Source: Liolophura sinensis
Lineage: Eukaryota > Mollusca > Polyplacophora > Chitonida > Chitonidae
Length of the DNA stretch: 64,000 bases
Assembly (NCBI RefSeq): GCF_032854445.1
Contig: NC_088302.1
Location: 29,605,979-29,669,978, forward strand
Direction: 5' to 3'
Shown here: piece by piece, positions 1 to 12,173 of the stretch
Numbering within the stretch: the first letter of the stretch is position 1
How the letters are laid out: each line of letters starts with the position of its first letter
Translations under genes and position numbers: made by a program
The notes under the pieces: generated by a model
Seen by the model: the letters and a program-made list of their open reading frames with translations, nothing else
Databases searched by the model: none
Told to the model about the DNA's origin: nothing

Positions 1-302
1 CTCCTCGAATATTTTGATATTTTTGACGGTTTTTCTCGAAAATAAAATTAATTCTAACCCAATGAAAGTTCATTTATAATGTCAACAAGTTTTGAATGTT
101 TGGACATATTGTAAGGCAATAATTGTTACGTCATATTATTAAGACTCTTGCCTATCAACCAATGAAAACATAGAATTCCGTCTGCTCACTACGCAACTGG
201 TTTGAGCGTACGCACACAGATTGCATAGGACCCTGTGATACCTTACCTCATGTTAATACAGGTTATAACACATTACTTCCAGAAAATGAAGAACCTATGT
301 AG

Positions 303-377
303 TTTATTTGATTGGTATTTTCAGCCGTAGTCAAGAATATTTCATTTATACGACGGCGGCCAGCATGATGGTGGGAA
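303..377 (-). repeat. SINE-A 3' fragment
   Basis: This reads as the reverse complement of the 3' body and tail of the SINE-A family. It contains CAAGAATATTTCATTTATAC followed by GACGGCGGCCAGCATGATGG, which matches the better copies at 23242-23435 and 15082-15222. The tRNA-like head is absent. It abuts the CTGT-rich repeat that follows. Confidence 0.85.
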
Positions 378-760
378 GTCTGTATGTGTATCTGTAGACA
401 CGATTTTGTCCAAGCATATCTCCCAAAATACTGTGCCGATTTTGATGAAACATGCCATTCATATTATTTACTGGAATCCCCCTGTCTGTCTGTCTGTTTG
501 TAGACACGATTTTGCATCTCTCCCAAACTACTGCGCAGATTTCGGTGAAACTTATCATACATCTTATCAATCATCTGAACTTGCACATGCTTACAATTAA
601 TGGCAATCGGGTAATTATTTTCAGAATTATCCCCATTTAGGACTGGGAAATAGTGTTTTTCAATACATTCAGGTTTTGTGCATGCAATTCTTCTTACAAT
701 ACTGAACCTGTCTCTGTGAAACTTAGCATACCTATCATCTGAATTTGCGCATACTTGAGT
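378..760 (+). repeat. CTGT-rich dispersed repeat, internally duplicated
   Basis: Two related blocks each contain TGTAGACACGATTTTG, then a stretch like CTCCCAAACTACTGCGCAGA and TTTCGGTGAAACTTA. A third, weaker echo near 705-760 has CTCTGTGAAACTTAGCATAC. Sequence of this kind (CTGTCTG run, then a CCCAAACTACTG / GATGAAA block) is a common interspersed repeat in invertebrate genomes. The short open frames here are by-products of the repeat and are not genes. A related CTGT-rich block lies at 21819-22050. Confidence 0.6.
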
Positions 761-1420
761 TCAACTACCAAGGTACTTAGTACAATAATGGATTTCCATA
801 TAGACTGTATTCTCTTCTGATTGTTACATTTCTCCATTCAAACTTGATGTATCAGTAGTGCAATCCGTGCAAACCACGAATGGTCCATGGAACAAGCTAT
901 ATGAAGCCAAACTAAGAAACATGACGTTCTGTCATTTCCTTTAAAGTTTTCCTAGTTTTATTTTTGGAATTGTTGGGGATATAAGGAGGTATTTCGGACA
1001 TCCTGATTGTAGTTTATATTAGAAATTCTACATTTGTCCGCTGAGTCCACTATACGCAAATTTCAGAACATAAAACACAGATTAGCTGCTTCCATATAAA
1101 GGACCTGCATTAAATGCTCCTTGCAATGCAAACCCTGTTTGTACTGGACAAAAACAGTACTCCATCTTACAGCGAAACTTCCCATCATGATATGTGCCAA
1201 AAGATTTTCAAATATATTTTAACTGCACTGATGTAAGATCCACAATGCCATGTCATCATATAGCTCATTTCAACACCATTTCATTTCGACTTCATACCAC
1301 ATGAGTAAACAGGATTTTATCTGGACACTTCTTGAAATAAGGAGGTGTGTCTTGTGATTTTCTTCTGTATGGTGGTATTTTGCGTAACTCCTCATAGACT
1401 ACATCCATACCTCAACTTAC
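761..1420. other. Intronic sequence 3' of exon 2; nothing recognisable
   Basis: This is AT-rich single-copy-looking sequence downstream (on the minus strand) of DEG/ENaC exon 2. It should be the start of the following intron. I see no third DEG/ENaC exon in any minus-strand frame between here and the left edge, so the cysteine-rich extracellular domain, TM2 and the C-terminus must lie outside the window. Confidence 0.5.
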
Positions 1421-1588
1421 CTGTATTTGTTTAAGTTGCATATTGTTATTGTCGGGTACTCCATGCTCTCCACGTAATGTAAATCCATATTAGTGTGTGT
1501 GGCATCGGAGAGGAATTTCATAACTCTATCTGTTATCTGATAACTAACCAAGGCCAGGCACACAATTAACACGAGGAACCACGTCAGT
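1421..1588 (-). CDS. DEG/ENaC sodium channel subunit, exon 2 (TM1 and post-TM1 signature), partial gene
   Basis: This 168-bp exon encodes residues 98-152 of the channel, plus split codons at both ends. Seen directly: a hydrophobic helix beginning LTWFLVLIVCLALVSYQ (about residues 98-114, the first transmembrane segment), then a short linker, then YPTITICNLNKYR. The last block matches the hallmark FPAVTICNxNxxR motif just outside TM1 in ENaC, ASIC, degenerin and FMRFamide-gated channels. The acceptor on the minus strand is TTTTGTTCTGTTTCAG, then A. The donor is AATACAG, then GTAAGT, an excellent match. The exon starts with the last base of a codon whose first two bases (AG) end exon 1, giving Arg97. 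Known of the family: trimeric, amiloride-sensitive, non-voltage-gated Na+ channels in the plasma membrane with two TM helices per subunit. The subfamily and gating stimulus cannot be decided from this fragment. Confidence 0.93.
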
Positions 1589-1899
1589 CTGAAACAGAAC
1601 AAAAGGTCAGTCATTTGATTGTTTTTAATTGATTTTTGGGGGTTTAGCCTTGTTCTTTTCATTATCTTATTTGTGGCAAGCTGGTCCATATTGTAAGTGC
1701 TGCCTCACTGGAACATCATTATAAAGACTTCAGATAAGACACTCTACCCAGTGATAAGATAATTTACTGACACCGTGTCAGCCTGTAAGTGGCCTATAGT
1801 ATAATGACGAGCAGAACATGTTAATTTTGACATAAATTGGGATTGAACCTGGATCATGGTGATACATGTTAACTTACATGACTTAACTTTTTCTATGAA

Positions 1900-2241
1900 C
1901 CGTATGGACTACTTTGAGGTCGGTAGAACCGGGATCGAAACCCGGGTCGGGTCATACCAATTATTTTACAAATGGTACTTTTTGCTGCACGGCTTGGCGC
2001 TCAGCACTGAGAGGTTAGAGCAAGGAAACAGGACTGGTTGGCCTGGTGTCAGTATTATGTGACTGGGTGGGGTGTCAGTTCTGGTGTGTTCGGTATGATA
2101 CTTCAGTGGCGGCAGCACTTTGGCGCCATGGACTCGCCCTGCCAAAAGAAAACACGTTATATGTACACGCACCTAATGGCCCCTCGTCGTCATATGACTG
2201 ACAAACTGTTAAGTACGACGTAAAAGCATACATACATAAAT
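1900..2241 (+). repeat. SINE-B copy, nearly complete
   Basis: This is a tRNA-derived retroposon. A B-box-like stretch (GGGATCGAAACCCGGGTCGG) is followed by a body containing GCGCTCAGCACTGAGAGGTT and GTGACTGGGTGGGGTGTC. The 3' end has CCCCTCGTCGTCATATGACT, then TTAAGTACGACGTAAAAGC, then a CATA repeat. The same body is present at 39571-39957 and 57590-57905, so the element is clearly dispersed. The A-box part of the head is poorly preserved here. Confidence 0.85.
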
Positions 2242-2479
2242 GGACTAATTACGACTAACTTCCTACCTAGATACCTATATAGGCATGCAGGTATCTACAT
2301 GTAGCTTCAAAAAATAATTCTGGGAAATCGTTTTGCCAAAATAGTTACATATAGCTATTCCCATGTGATGGAATATTTTATTCCAAATAAATCAATAAAT
2401 ATAATAGTACGGCTATCTTATTGGATAGGTCTACATATTTTAAATACATTGTGACAATGGTGTTTACGATGCTGTAAAA

Positions 2480-3120
2480 CCATGTATGCGGACCTTGCAA
2501 AACTTTCGCCTTATAAGGCAATGCTCGTTTGTGCTTGTGAGAAATGTGTCTGCGATCGTTTAGTTTGGCTAGAGCCTCGACCGTAAATACTTGCCCGTCT
2601 AATTAGTGCTTAGTTGGTCAGTCTTAAACATCAGACAAACAGCTGTCGCTCTCCAGCTAATTGGACCATTCTCCCTTTGGCCTTGGGTGTTGCTATTAGC
2701 TGGAGCTTTGATTGCGTGTCACCTATAAGGTATCTGCTGTCGTCTTGGTTTAACGATCAGATGGCATCCGATCCGGGCGGAGCTATTGTTCATAAAACTA
2801 TGTGCGCTCGCACCTGCCCCGAATTACCCATCCTCGGCCCATTTGACAGCCGCCATTGTGCCGCCATCATTACCCACTTCCGCCAGACTTCCGTTGCTAA
2901 GGAAGCCTTACTGGTGAGGTTTTTTCCCTGCGCATCGAATTTGGGATTTCCTGTTATTAAGTGGCCGATGGACCTCATTAGTTAGATTGGTGTATTAAGC
3001 GAATAGTTTGCCTGTCCCAATTTCGTCCCGCCAAGAATTCGACTCCAGGCTCCTTCTTCAACTTAAGTTACGAGTAATTACCCCAATTAAGCCGATTTTT
3101 AGTTATTTTGCCACATTAAC
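2480..3120. promoter_or_regulatory. Candidate intronic regulatory island with clustered homeodomain-type sites
   Basis: A GC-richer, non-repetitive stretch inside intron 1 stands out from its AT-rich surroundings. It contains several homeodomain-type cores: TCTAATTAGTG near 2599, AGCTAATTGG near 2656, CTCATTAGTTAG near 2976, and GAGTAATTACCCCAATTAAG near 3070. A 123-codon plus-strand open frame crosses it. That frame has no recognisable domain and no clear splice sites, and the opposite strand is partly open too. I read this as non-coding and possibly conserved; no conservation data are available here. Confidence 0.25.
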
Positions 3121-6100
3121 TTTCTGACGAATCCTCGGGCAATTTGAGCTGCAACCAAAACGAAGCTGCAAAACTCAATGTTTCCATATATTCCCTCCAG
3201 AAAATTTTTATCCATAACTTGTGACAGCAAGATGCTGCCCATTGTACAGAAGCAGACAAAGAAGACATATCGTACCTTTGAGCTACGTAAACTCATGTTA
3301 CACACATCCAGTTCTTCTGCCAAATATAACCATGCACCAGACCCAGGCAGTGTTTATTCGTTTGATTAAATGTTTTACGCTATACTTAAGAATATTTGAC
3401 TTATACGATTGTGGTGACCCAGACAATGATAATGGAAATGTATGTCGGGCATTATCGTCAAATATGGTGGAAACAATATAAAAATAATTACAGGTTATAT
3501 AAATTAATGAATTAAATAAGCAGTTCCGATTTTTTGTTGACACACGTTGAACTGTTTCTTGAAAATATCAAAAACATACCATAAAAGACAAAGAAATGGA
3601 TTTTTTTATTATGAAAGCGTGTTGTTTATTACTTTCATTTTCTTGCCTTCAGGTCATACGTGTCAGTGTGTGTGTAGTTCGAGCTGTACCAATCACAACT
3701 CTTCTTTACTTCAGAGGAGCACTGCATAACATGGCGCTGCATGACATGGTTTATGTACCATACAGCATGTATCATGATGGATTTTGAATGTCATTGGTGT
3801 AACTGAACACAGTGTACATCCTACTTACCCTGTGCCCAGCACAATATGTGTGTACGTGCACAGGGTCAATTTATGTCGTTGTAATGGTACTAATATAACT
3901 GCTCTGGAATTCGTTTGCACATGAATTACATACAAAAACACGGAGATCTCACAAGTGCATGGTGATTTGTGCTACAGTGAGACGGAAGACTCAAACCACT
4001 CACCGTTATACCCCACGCACTCATTCACTCAAATCACACACAGTTTTCTTAAGATAGCTGAAACATTCTTTATAATATAAATAATCTTGTTTTTTTATTT
4101 TGAGCTTAAAAGTAATTTTGACTGGATGAAGCGGGTATAAGGATTGTATAAAAACATGGCACCATATCCCCTTTATCTAACTTGCGAACATTCAAGGCTT
4201 TCGGAAACACAGAAACTTTAACTGCTTTTAGTTGAATCTTTAGTTGAATATATTAAAGTCTGCAGTCCTAATGACGTTCTACGATTCCATGGAAAAGTCA
4301 CTGAAATATGGGCTGTATTAGCCTCTACTATCTAATGAAATTTTCTTCGATTTCGATACTAGTCGCCTTCATCAAGGAAAATACAAAACTGTGTAGTTTT
4401 GCACCGCAGAACAACGGACGTCTTTATCCTGGCTCATAGCTCTGGCTTAGCAGCTCTTTAATGTGGGATCGGTCTGTCAGCAGGGCCGGATTAACTAACA
4501 AATTGATTCTCGCTGAAACTTTCTGATGGCAAAACTGTGTTTGGCCGCTGAGTGGTGTGCAGTTCCGGTCGGCTAATCGCCCCAAGTCGTCCCCTCGATC
4601 TGGAGGCAGCGCCGGAGGCAGCTCACCGGACTCTCACGCGTATCGAGGCAACTCATGAAAACATGACCATTCTCTAGCGTGGAGTGGCGTTGTTGAGAGA
4701 CTCCATTGCGCCAGAGTGTCATGCGGGAAATCAGAGAGCGCTGAGGGAAATCCAACAGTTACACGGAAGACACTTTAGGATTTATAGGATCCTAGCTACC
4801 ATATCAATAATAAATTCAGCTTGACAGTTGCTTCAAAACTATCCCGTTCAGGAAATGAAGACCGAGTTTGACTCTGTGATATAAATGGACGGCCAAGTTT
4901 TTGGTAGGTTACGTAGACAAGTCAACCGGGGTAAACAGTTCCAGCACGAGAGTTTTCCATTATGGCCCCAGGGCCTCGAATGACAAATTGCAACTTCATA
5001 ATATTAAACCTTAGCATAATTGCCCTATTGCAATCTTTGAGAGCGATGCTTGACATTAGGAAATCATATTTTTCAAATAATGTTTTCAATCTGCAAATGG
5101 CCATTTTCTCTATACATGAATGACTTTGCAGAGTCATAGCCAGGTCAACGTTTAGATGTTGAGAGTGAAGTGAACAGTGGGCGATATACATCTACTGAAG
5201 AGCAATCAAAGGCGCCATGCCGTGATTAGAATAGCTCTGTCCATATACAGCCCTGAACGTTTAGCTGTACCCGTAGCGATGGGGTTTCGAGTCCAAGCTG
5301 GGATGATCATAGTTCTCTTGTAATAAATGAGAAATTATTTACCAGACTGCCTACAAAACTCCCATCGCAAATCAGGAATGAATAATAGACTATGTATAGC
5401 GTTATAGGCCTGAACTACTTTAGGCAGCAAAACAGTCATATTACATTTACCTTCCGCTGTCTGTACTCTTTCCATCGGTGTTGGATTCCATAGACGGGGT
5501 CTGGATTTACAGACATTATGCAAACGATAAATGGAAATACATAGCAATTCAATGATATGGAAGAACTACACGAGAGGAAAATGGATGGAATGAAATTGCA
5601 GTGTGATTCCTTAAAACCTTATTCATGATGTTAATCCAAAAAATGGGATGTAAACAGTATTTATTATTTCGAAGGCGATTTTGTATTGAGCCAAAAGATT
5701 TAAAACCACACTAATATTTGCCCTGGATGTTCGCTTGATTGTAAATCTTGTTCACAAAGTGACAGTTTAGTTGTCAATCTTTTGGGGCCAAGTAAAATGT
5801 GTGTTTTGTCTGAAGCATTCATTGTCTAATTTACATACGCAACATGCATTTTTAAAAAATATTCTACACTGGACTTTATTGGATCTTCGACAATACACCC
5901 AACCGGCTTAACAGCAGGTGCGTCACCATGGAAACTGAAAGTTACATCTTCTGACACCACCAGCACTTGACTCCATGGAAAATGACTCAGTGCTTTCGCA
6001 CAAAATACATTTTGCAACAACATTTGTATGTATAATACTACATTTTTATAATGTAGGCAATAAGTAAGCTCCGATGTTTGGGTAATATGACGTGATAACA

Positions 6101-7455
6101 TGAGATTGACACTCCTGCCTTTAATACCGGAAAGTCATTCTGCCCAGTATAATTAAAGTTAGCATGGAATGAAATTGTCAGTGAAACGATCATCAAGAGT
6201 GGCTGACTTTTTTACGAGGAATAATTCCTGGTGAGAAACGAGATGTAGACCGTGGTCACTGAGTTATTAAATGGCATTTTGAAGTAACTACTGCAGTCAT
6301 TCGATACTATTTTTGATTTGAAAAACAAGAATTTCTAGGCACCAAATATTGAGGGTTAGTTAGACTTGTGACTGGATGTCGTCAAATGTTTGACAGTTTA
6401 TTGCTTTCAAAAATTCTATTTCAAGAAAACATTTTGCCCTTCTGGGTCTGTCATTTACGCGAGTAATAAGATTTGGAGACTTCCATATAAATGGCGTATT
6501 TGTGTGCGCTTCGTAGCACGCACACGTCACTCTTCAGCTCCAGAATTTGTGATGGGAATTTTGATTCTCTAAATTACACCCTATATCCTCCACTCTGAGC
6601 ACTATCTCAAAATTGGCAACATCCTCTGTAGAACGGCACACAGCGTATTCGCCGGTTTCGGGGTATTGTGGATTTGCGGTTGCCTTCGGGGTGTTCTTCT
6701 GGAATCTCAACAGGAAGACGTATCGTCTTTGTCAGCTAAGAAGTCAGGCCTTGATTCTAGGTTAGCGTTATGATAGATCGTTCTATGTGAGCCATTTATA
6801 ACTACGGTGGAGGGAACTATGCCCATAATTGCCGACATTATGCATCTTGAATTATACTAAATCATGTCCAATATCTTTTGGAGAGAAACCCCATCAAAAA
6901 ATCCTTTCTTCCTGTTCGCTACAGTAACGTGGTAGAAAAAGATTTCAAATTACTAGCCCATATCGGTATTTAATATTCGTATATTTTCAGATTTTTACAG
7001 ACTCCCTGGGTTGACACATTATGTAACATGAAATGTGTCTGTTCAATATGAGAAGCATGACATAACTTATCACCGTGTCCCCATAATCACATGCCCGATA
7101 TATTCGTCCCTAATGTAACTGATATGCTGTGTGATGGTTGCCTTTTATATCACCAGCTGACAGTCTTGGAAGCGTGTACAGTATTACTTCTTAGCAGCCA
7201 CACGACGTCAGTGTCTGTGAGCGAAGACTTCGAAGTTACTGACATCAGGTGTGAGCACCGTTACACAAAAGATAAAAAAGACGCAACAAGAAAAGTGTCA
7301 GCGTGGAAAAAAAATAACGCTCTCTTCAAGCGATTCGTCCATCCATCATATATAAACACGGGAAAGTTGTTTGTCAGACTAAACCTGGAAGAACACAACT
7401 GCTTATCATGGTAATAGCCTCACAGTTTCAGACGCCGAGTCAGTGGACGAGGACA
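3121..7455. other. Intron 1 interior; nothing recognisable
   Basis: This is mostly AT-rich unique sequence with scattered short open frames in all frames, none with a domain or convincing splice sites. The longest (7091-7414, plus) has 107 codons and resembles no family I know. A slightly GC-richer patch at 4440-4750 has no recognised signal. Confidence 0.4.
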
Positions 7456-7800
7456 GGAGTGAGTGAGTGAGTGCTTGGGGTTTAACGTCGTACTTAACCT
7501 TTTTGTTCAGTCATGTGACGACGAAGGAATCCTTAGTGTGTATTTAATGTACCTCCTTGTCGCAGGACGGATTTCCACCGCTCTTTTATCTAGTGCTGCT
7601 TCACTGAGACGACTTACCGCCCCGCCCGAGCCAGTATGCTGATACGGGTCAACCAGTCGTTGCACAATAACCTTCATGCTTTACAGCAAGTTACAACTTC
7701 CTCTTTTAAAGTCTTAGGTGTGACTCGACCCAGGATTGATCCTGGATCTACCGCTCCCGAAGCGGACGTTCTACAAACTGTGCTATGCGGGCCGGTACAG
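7456..7800 (-). repeat. SINE-C copy, nearly complete
   Basis: Read on the minus strand, a tRNA-like head lies at about 7700-7800. It has a B-box-like GGATCAATCCTGGGTC and a box A region ending CGTCCGCTTCGGGAGCGG. A body follows, and then the 3' tail GGTTAAGTACGACGTTAAAC followed by CCCAAGC and a CACT/TCAC repeat at 7456-7473. The body differs from SINE-B, but the last 60 bases or so (TCGTCGTCACATGACTG, then the TACGACGTTAAAC block) are the same. This family looks familiar from molluscan genomes. Confidence 0.8.
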
Positions 7801-10020
7801 GACAGGACGCGTACAGCGTGAGTTTACATCATATGAGAATGTATGAGAATCTTGAACCATATGAATATTGCATGTAAGACGAAGCTGCAGAGTAATTCCA
7901 TATCAGCACTCGTGCACAGTTAGTGCTAAGCAATATGTTATGCTGTTGCACGAGTCTTTTTTTTCAAAGAGTTTATATTTTATAAGTATCTTACGACATG
8001 ATTTTTACCTTATGATCTATTGGCCATTATTTTCGTCTTTCCTCCCTGTTCAGGCAGGATTACCAGCAGAGTTTTACACATGAATTAACAGAAAAGATTT
8101 TGTATGTTTTTATAACAGCGAGGGATTTGCTCTTATCCAATCATTTCAGTTTAGCCTCCATAAAATGCACTTTGTAAGTTTGCCCTATCTATTAAACACC
8201 TGTTGCAACGACATTGTAAATCATACTACATGAGTAACCCGCTGTTGTCAAGCTGATGTCGTCCTTACACCGTGCAGGCCTAAGTCATACTTGTTCAGGC
8301 TTCACTTCATTCAAGTGTTGTCCAAGTTTCTATCGTGCGCGTACAGCAATGTTCCCATTGACCCTCAACTTTTGTAAGGTGTAGATGACTCCTCATCTTC
8401 ATGCTGGACCAATTAATCCCACCCTTAGAGCGAATCATAACACTAATGAGCGAGATATCGCCCTGAGTAATCGTTAACATGCCCATCGTGAGCTGGTTAA
8501 AAATTCGGGCCCAGGAGCTATCCAGTGCTTTACCCATGCCTGGTTGAACATTAAGAAGGGAACTTGTCTCTTGTGAACTAATAGAATTTACTCGTCTATA
8601 CCCCCAGTTATTAAGCGAGACTAATCATGTGCACACAAGTGGAAATCTCATAGTGCCTCAGCAGACGTGCTTAACAAAGAAATCAGAAAGTAATCGGCTA
8701 CAGGAACTTAGTCACAAAGTGCTACTTTGTTAAAGAGTATCTCTGCCTAACGGATTGTGCCAGATCACCAGTGTATCTCTGATTCTCAGTATATATGTAG
8801 ACAGTACCAGACTGGTAATGGCGTTTTCATGTCAGATAAGAGGCTAGTTTAGAAAGTCAGATTTCACGCAGATATTCCCGATGTTAATCAAGCTGTAATG
8901 CAACACATACCGTCGAGTGGTGTTGAAAAAAAAATGCAATATTAAGCTTGTACACAAGTGGATGCTGGATTTCCCACGGGGACATTTCTGGACAATAGAT
9001 CCGCACAACGTAGCTTATGCATAAATAATGGCGCAATCTTTGTTGTATTCAGTTTCATGACACATCTATTATTTACTCTGTATAGTCGTGCCACATGCAA
9101 TTCACCAATAAAACACATCTAAATTAAACCGATTTATTATAGAGTTTATCCCAAGCATAACGCGGAATCGGATTATTTTACCTTGGCGGATGTCATTGTT
9201 CGATAAACAATTCCGACAGATTGTGTTTAAGGGGATATATAGGTATTTCACACGTCCTGCATACCAAGAGTGAAATATACACTTGTGCAAGATACACGTC
9301 TTTTGCAACAAGATACGAAGACCGCATTTAATGTTGACTTTAACATAGCATAGTCCGAACAAAAATTTAGTTTTAACTAACATATATAATCCGTCTGCCC
9401 TCAATATACAAACAAACGACAACCTCTGTCTTGCCTTTCGGCTATGTATTTCAATTCATTCACGTGCTTTTTATGTTCTGAGCCGTCGTTAGATCAGAGT
9501 ATTTCCTGTTCCGCTCTGTCAACTGACCATTCCATGGATACAAAGCCAAGCTTCCTGTGTCTGATTTGTACAATGTGAATGGCTTGCGGCTATATTGCTT
9601 TGCAAATTAAATCACGATGATGTGGAAAGATGAAAATAAAAATACACACCAGACATAAGTCAACAATACAATCGCACCACGGCTTAATTACCCGAGTGAA
9701 ATGCACTTATTATGGAATCCGATAATCGTGCATGCTGCATGGGTCGCTTTAATGTTAGGTTAACTGGTTGAACACAAAACGGTTATTCCTTACGGTGCTG
9801 TGCATATATACAGATGCACAAGGGATTGCAATAGCTATGTATGGTTGGACACTTTAATATTGGCTTTATTTACTGGTAATCACTTCACGGAATTGATATT
9901 TTCAGGAAAAATATCTAAGAAATATAGCGCATAATACAGCATATTGCAATAAGCTACGAAATCTTAACGGGAAACGAAAATTATTCGCGTTACACAAAAA
10001 CTGAAGATTTCCAAACCTGC
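7801..10020. other. Intron 1 interior; unique, one weak GC-richer island
   Basis: No gene was found. A stretch at about 8270-8620 is GC-richer and non-repetitive, with CGTTAACATGCCCATCGTGA and TTATTAAGCGAGACTAATCA; it may be a conserved non-coding element. At about 9015-9030 the sequence TTATGCATAAATAATGGCG shares the ATAAATAAT core seen in other islands (28117, 41483, 44804). The remainder is featureless. Confidence 0.35.
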
Positions 10021-10085
10021 AGGCCGCTTCGATGGCCTAATGGTTAGAGTGTCCGCATCGAAGTCGGGAGACATCGTATACCGAC
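10021..10085 (+). repeat. Isolated tRNA-like SINE head (SINE-B type)
   Basis: The segment GCCTAATGGTTAGAGTGTCC is a good RNA polymerase III A box in a tRNA-like context and matches the head of the SINE-B copy at 39571 (CCTAATGGTTAGAGTGACC). The B box and body are missing, since unique sequence follows CATCGTATACCG. It is a truncated retroposon head, not a functional tRNA gene: the acceptor stem, anticodon arm and T arm cannot be folded. Confidence 0.7.
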
Positions 10086-11732
10086 ATAACTATATATTTT
10101 GTGAAAGAACGCTGGTGAAATTAAGATCAATGGAGATAGAATTCAAAGTAAACAGTGGTATTTGCGAGTATTATCTGTTTGAGTGGCACAAAGACTATCG
10201 GTGTTTGATGTTACCACCCAGCAAGCCGAGAAAATTCGCGTCAGTAACGAAAGCCTTATTACCTGTTAATCAAAGACGGATTATCCGCCGCTAACACACC
10301 GACAATTGGCTTCAAACCTAATACTCCCTCTGTCTGTAACGGGGTGGTGTTTGTTCCACACTCTCTTTGTGTTCGACATGAATTCATGATGACAGATCTA
10401 TGGTTTTGGCCAGGCAATTTTCTCCAGGATATTCCCCACATTGCCGCAGAGTATTGAGAATGTTTGCGCGACTCCGTGGTAACAATGTTTTCTCTGCTGG
10501 TAATAATTTACGCTTAGCTGCCGTGTTCGCTTCAGAGGCCTTCCCTATTTGATAGAAAAATATATGGAATTAAAAGTCTGTGTAAACAAGCCGGTATAAT
10601 GGCGATTTCCAGTGATCAAAGAGTGGAACGACACGAAGGCTATTTATTGCTATGCTGAATTATGATACAATTGTGTGCTGCCCCAGCCAGCGGATTTCAG
10701 CACGTGACTTGTACGATTGCATGGTCTTTTACGAGCTATTATAGAAACTGTGACAGTGCCTATTACCCAATGTCTGTTGTTTATATTCTCACGTAATGGC
10801 TATTCCAAACGGGAGCCATCAAACTGAGAAGCAGGACTGTTTAATTACCAGGTACAGCACGCTAGTAAATCCCCAGTCACATCGATCATATACTTCCACA
10901 TTTTCTTTCCGGCTTTAATGTCAAAGCAAAACCATTCTCTTTGCAACGGATGTAGCTTGAAATCCTTTAGTATGAGTTAAAAGTTATGATTCATCTGTAC
11001 GCTGATTAGGGGCATGTCCATTTACGGCCTTCGTTGATTCCTGTTTACGCATCATGAGCTGTAGACTTCGCATAAGCTTCAAAAAATCACCTGCATGCTA
11101 GAAGGTATTTCCATATGAAGCCAGACATTGAAGACCTTTACGTTTGGATCATTTACGTCGACTTTCATACTAATGCCATTAACATGATCATTCAACTTAC
11201 CAACGTGGCCTAAAAACAGTATTTATTCATTGTTTCGTGGTATGCCATTACGCTGGTTAGAAAGTCTATCTAAACTGGTAAAAGGAAAACCCCACAGGAG
11301 TCTAAATGCTAAGCAGTGTGTTTCTTTGCATAGTCAACAAGTAAGTAAAGATCTCACACTTGTAGTCGATACTTAGGTAAGTATTTCTGCCGATTTAATA
11401 CAACTTTCTACACAGTAACGATCTTTCCAAGACGATTGTTACATAACACGTTTATGGAACAGAAGTAAATACGAGCTCTGAAATATACAGCATCAATTAT
11501 GGCTGCCGCCAGAGAAGAATAGTCGTCTGTTTTAACTGCAACAAGTGGCCCTATGGGAGGACGAGCGCATGTGTTGTTGACAATGATAATTTCAATATGT
11601 TATTTCAAACCAACTAGTGATAACACGTAGGTCATTTCTTCTTGTTCAATGATACCAGTCATTAAATTACAGCCAAGTGGTACTTTACAAAGTATGGAAT
11701 GCCATCAAGCAGTGCACTTTATGAATGTGTAG
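10086..11732. other. Intron 1 interior; nothing recognisable
   Basis: This is unique, moderately AT-rich sequence with no domain-bearing open frame, no SINE or REP-A copy and no tandem array. Confidence 0.4.
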
Positions 11733-12125
11733 AATAGCGGTAAGCATAGGTGAACACCAAATGAAACAAGTACACCTGATATCCATTAATGTACAGAATA
11801 ACGTGAACACCAAAGAAAACACCTTCTATCCATTAATGCACTGAATAATGTCAAGCATAGGTGAACACCAAATGAAACAAGTACACCTGATATCCATTAA
11901 TGTACAGAATAATGTCAAACACAGGTGAACACCAAATAGACCAGGTACACCTTATATCCATTAATGTACTGAATAATGTCAAGCATAGGGGAACACCAAA
12001 TAAAACAAGTACACCTTATATCCATTTATGTACAGAATAATGTCAAACACAGGTGAACACCAAATAGACCAGGTACACCTTATATCCATTAATGTACAGA
12101 ATAACGTCAAGCACAAGTGAACACT
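11733..12125 (+). repeat. 64-bp minisatellite with alternating unit types
   Basis: About six units of roughly 64 bp follow one another, each ending ATATCCATTAATGTACAG and beginning AATAATGTCAAGCATAGG. The second unit is shortened to about 44 bp. Two variants alternate in the latter part: type A has GAAACAAGTACACC after CACCAAAT, and type B has AGACCAGGTACACC with AAACACAGG. The order A-B-A-B implies a 128-bp higher-order unit. A short GAAA/GATA microsatellite follows at 12150-12173. Confidence 0.9.
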
Positions 12126-12173
12126 GATACCTTGCTCAAACAAAATAAAAAGAAAGAAAGAAAGATAGATAGA

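Noticed and set aside
2614-2985. 123-codon plus-strand frame as a gene inside intron 1
   Set aside because: No domain, no splice signals, partly open opposite strand; better explained as a GC-richer non-coding island.
10021-10085. Functional tRNA gene
   Set aside because: Only the A-box half is present; no anticodon arm, T arm or acceptor stem can be formed, and the same head belongs to SINE-B.
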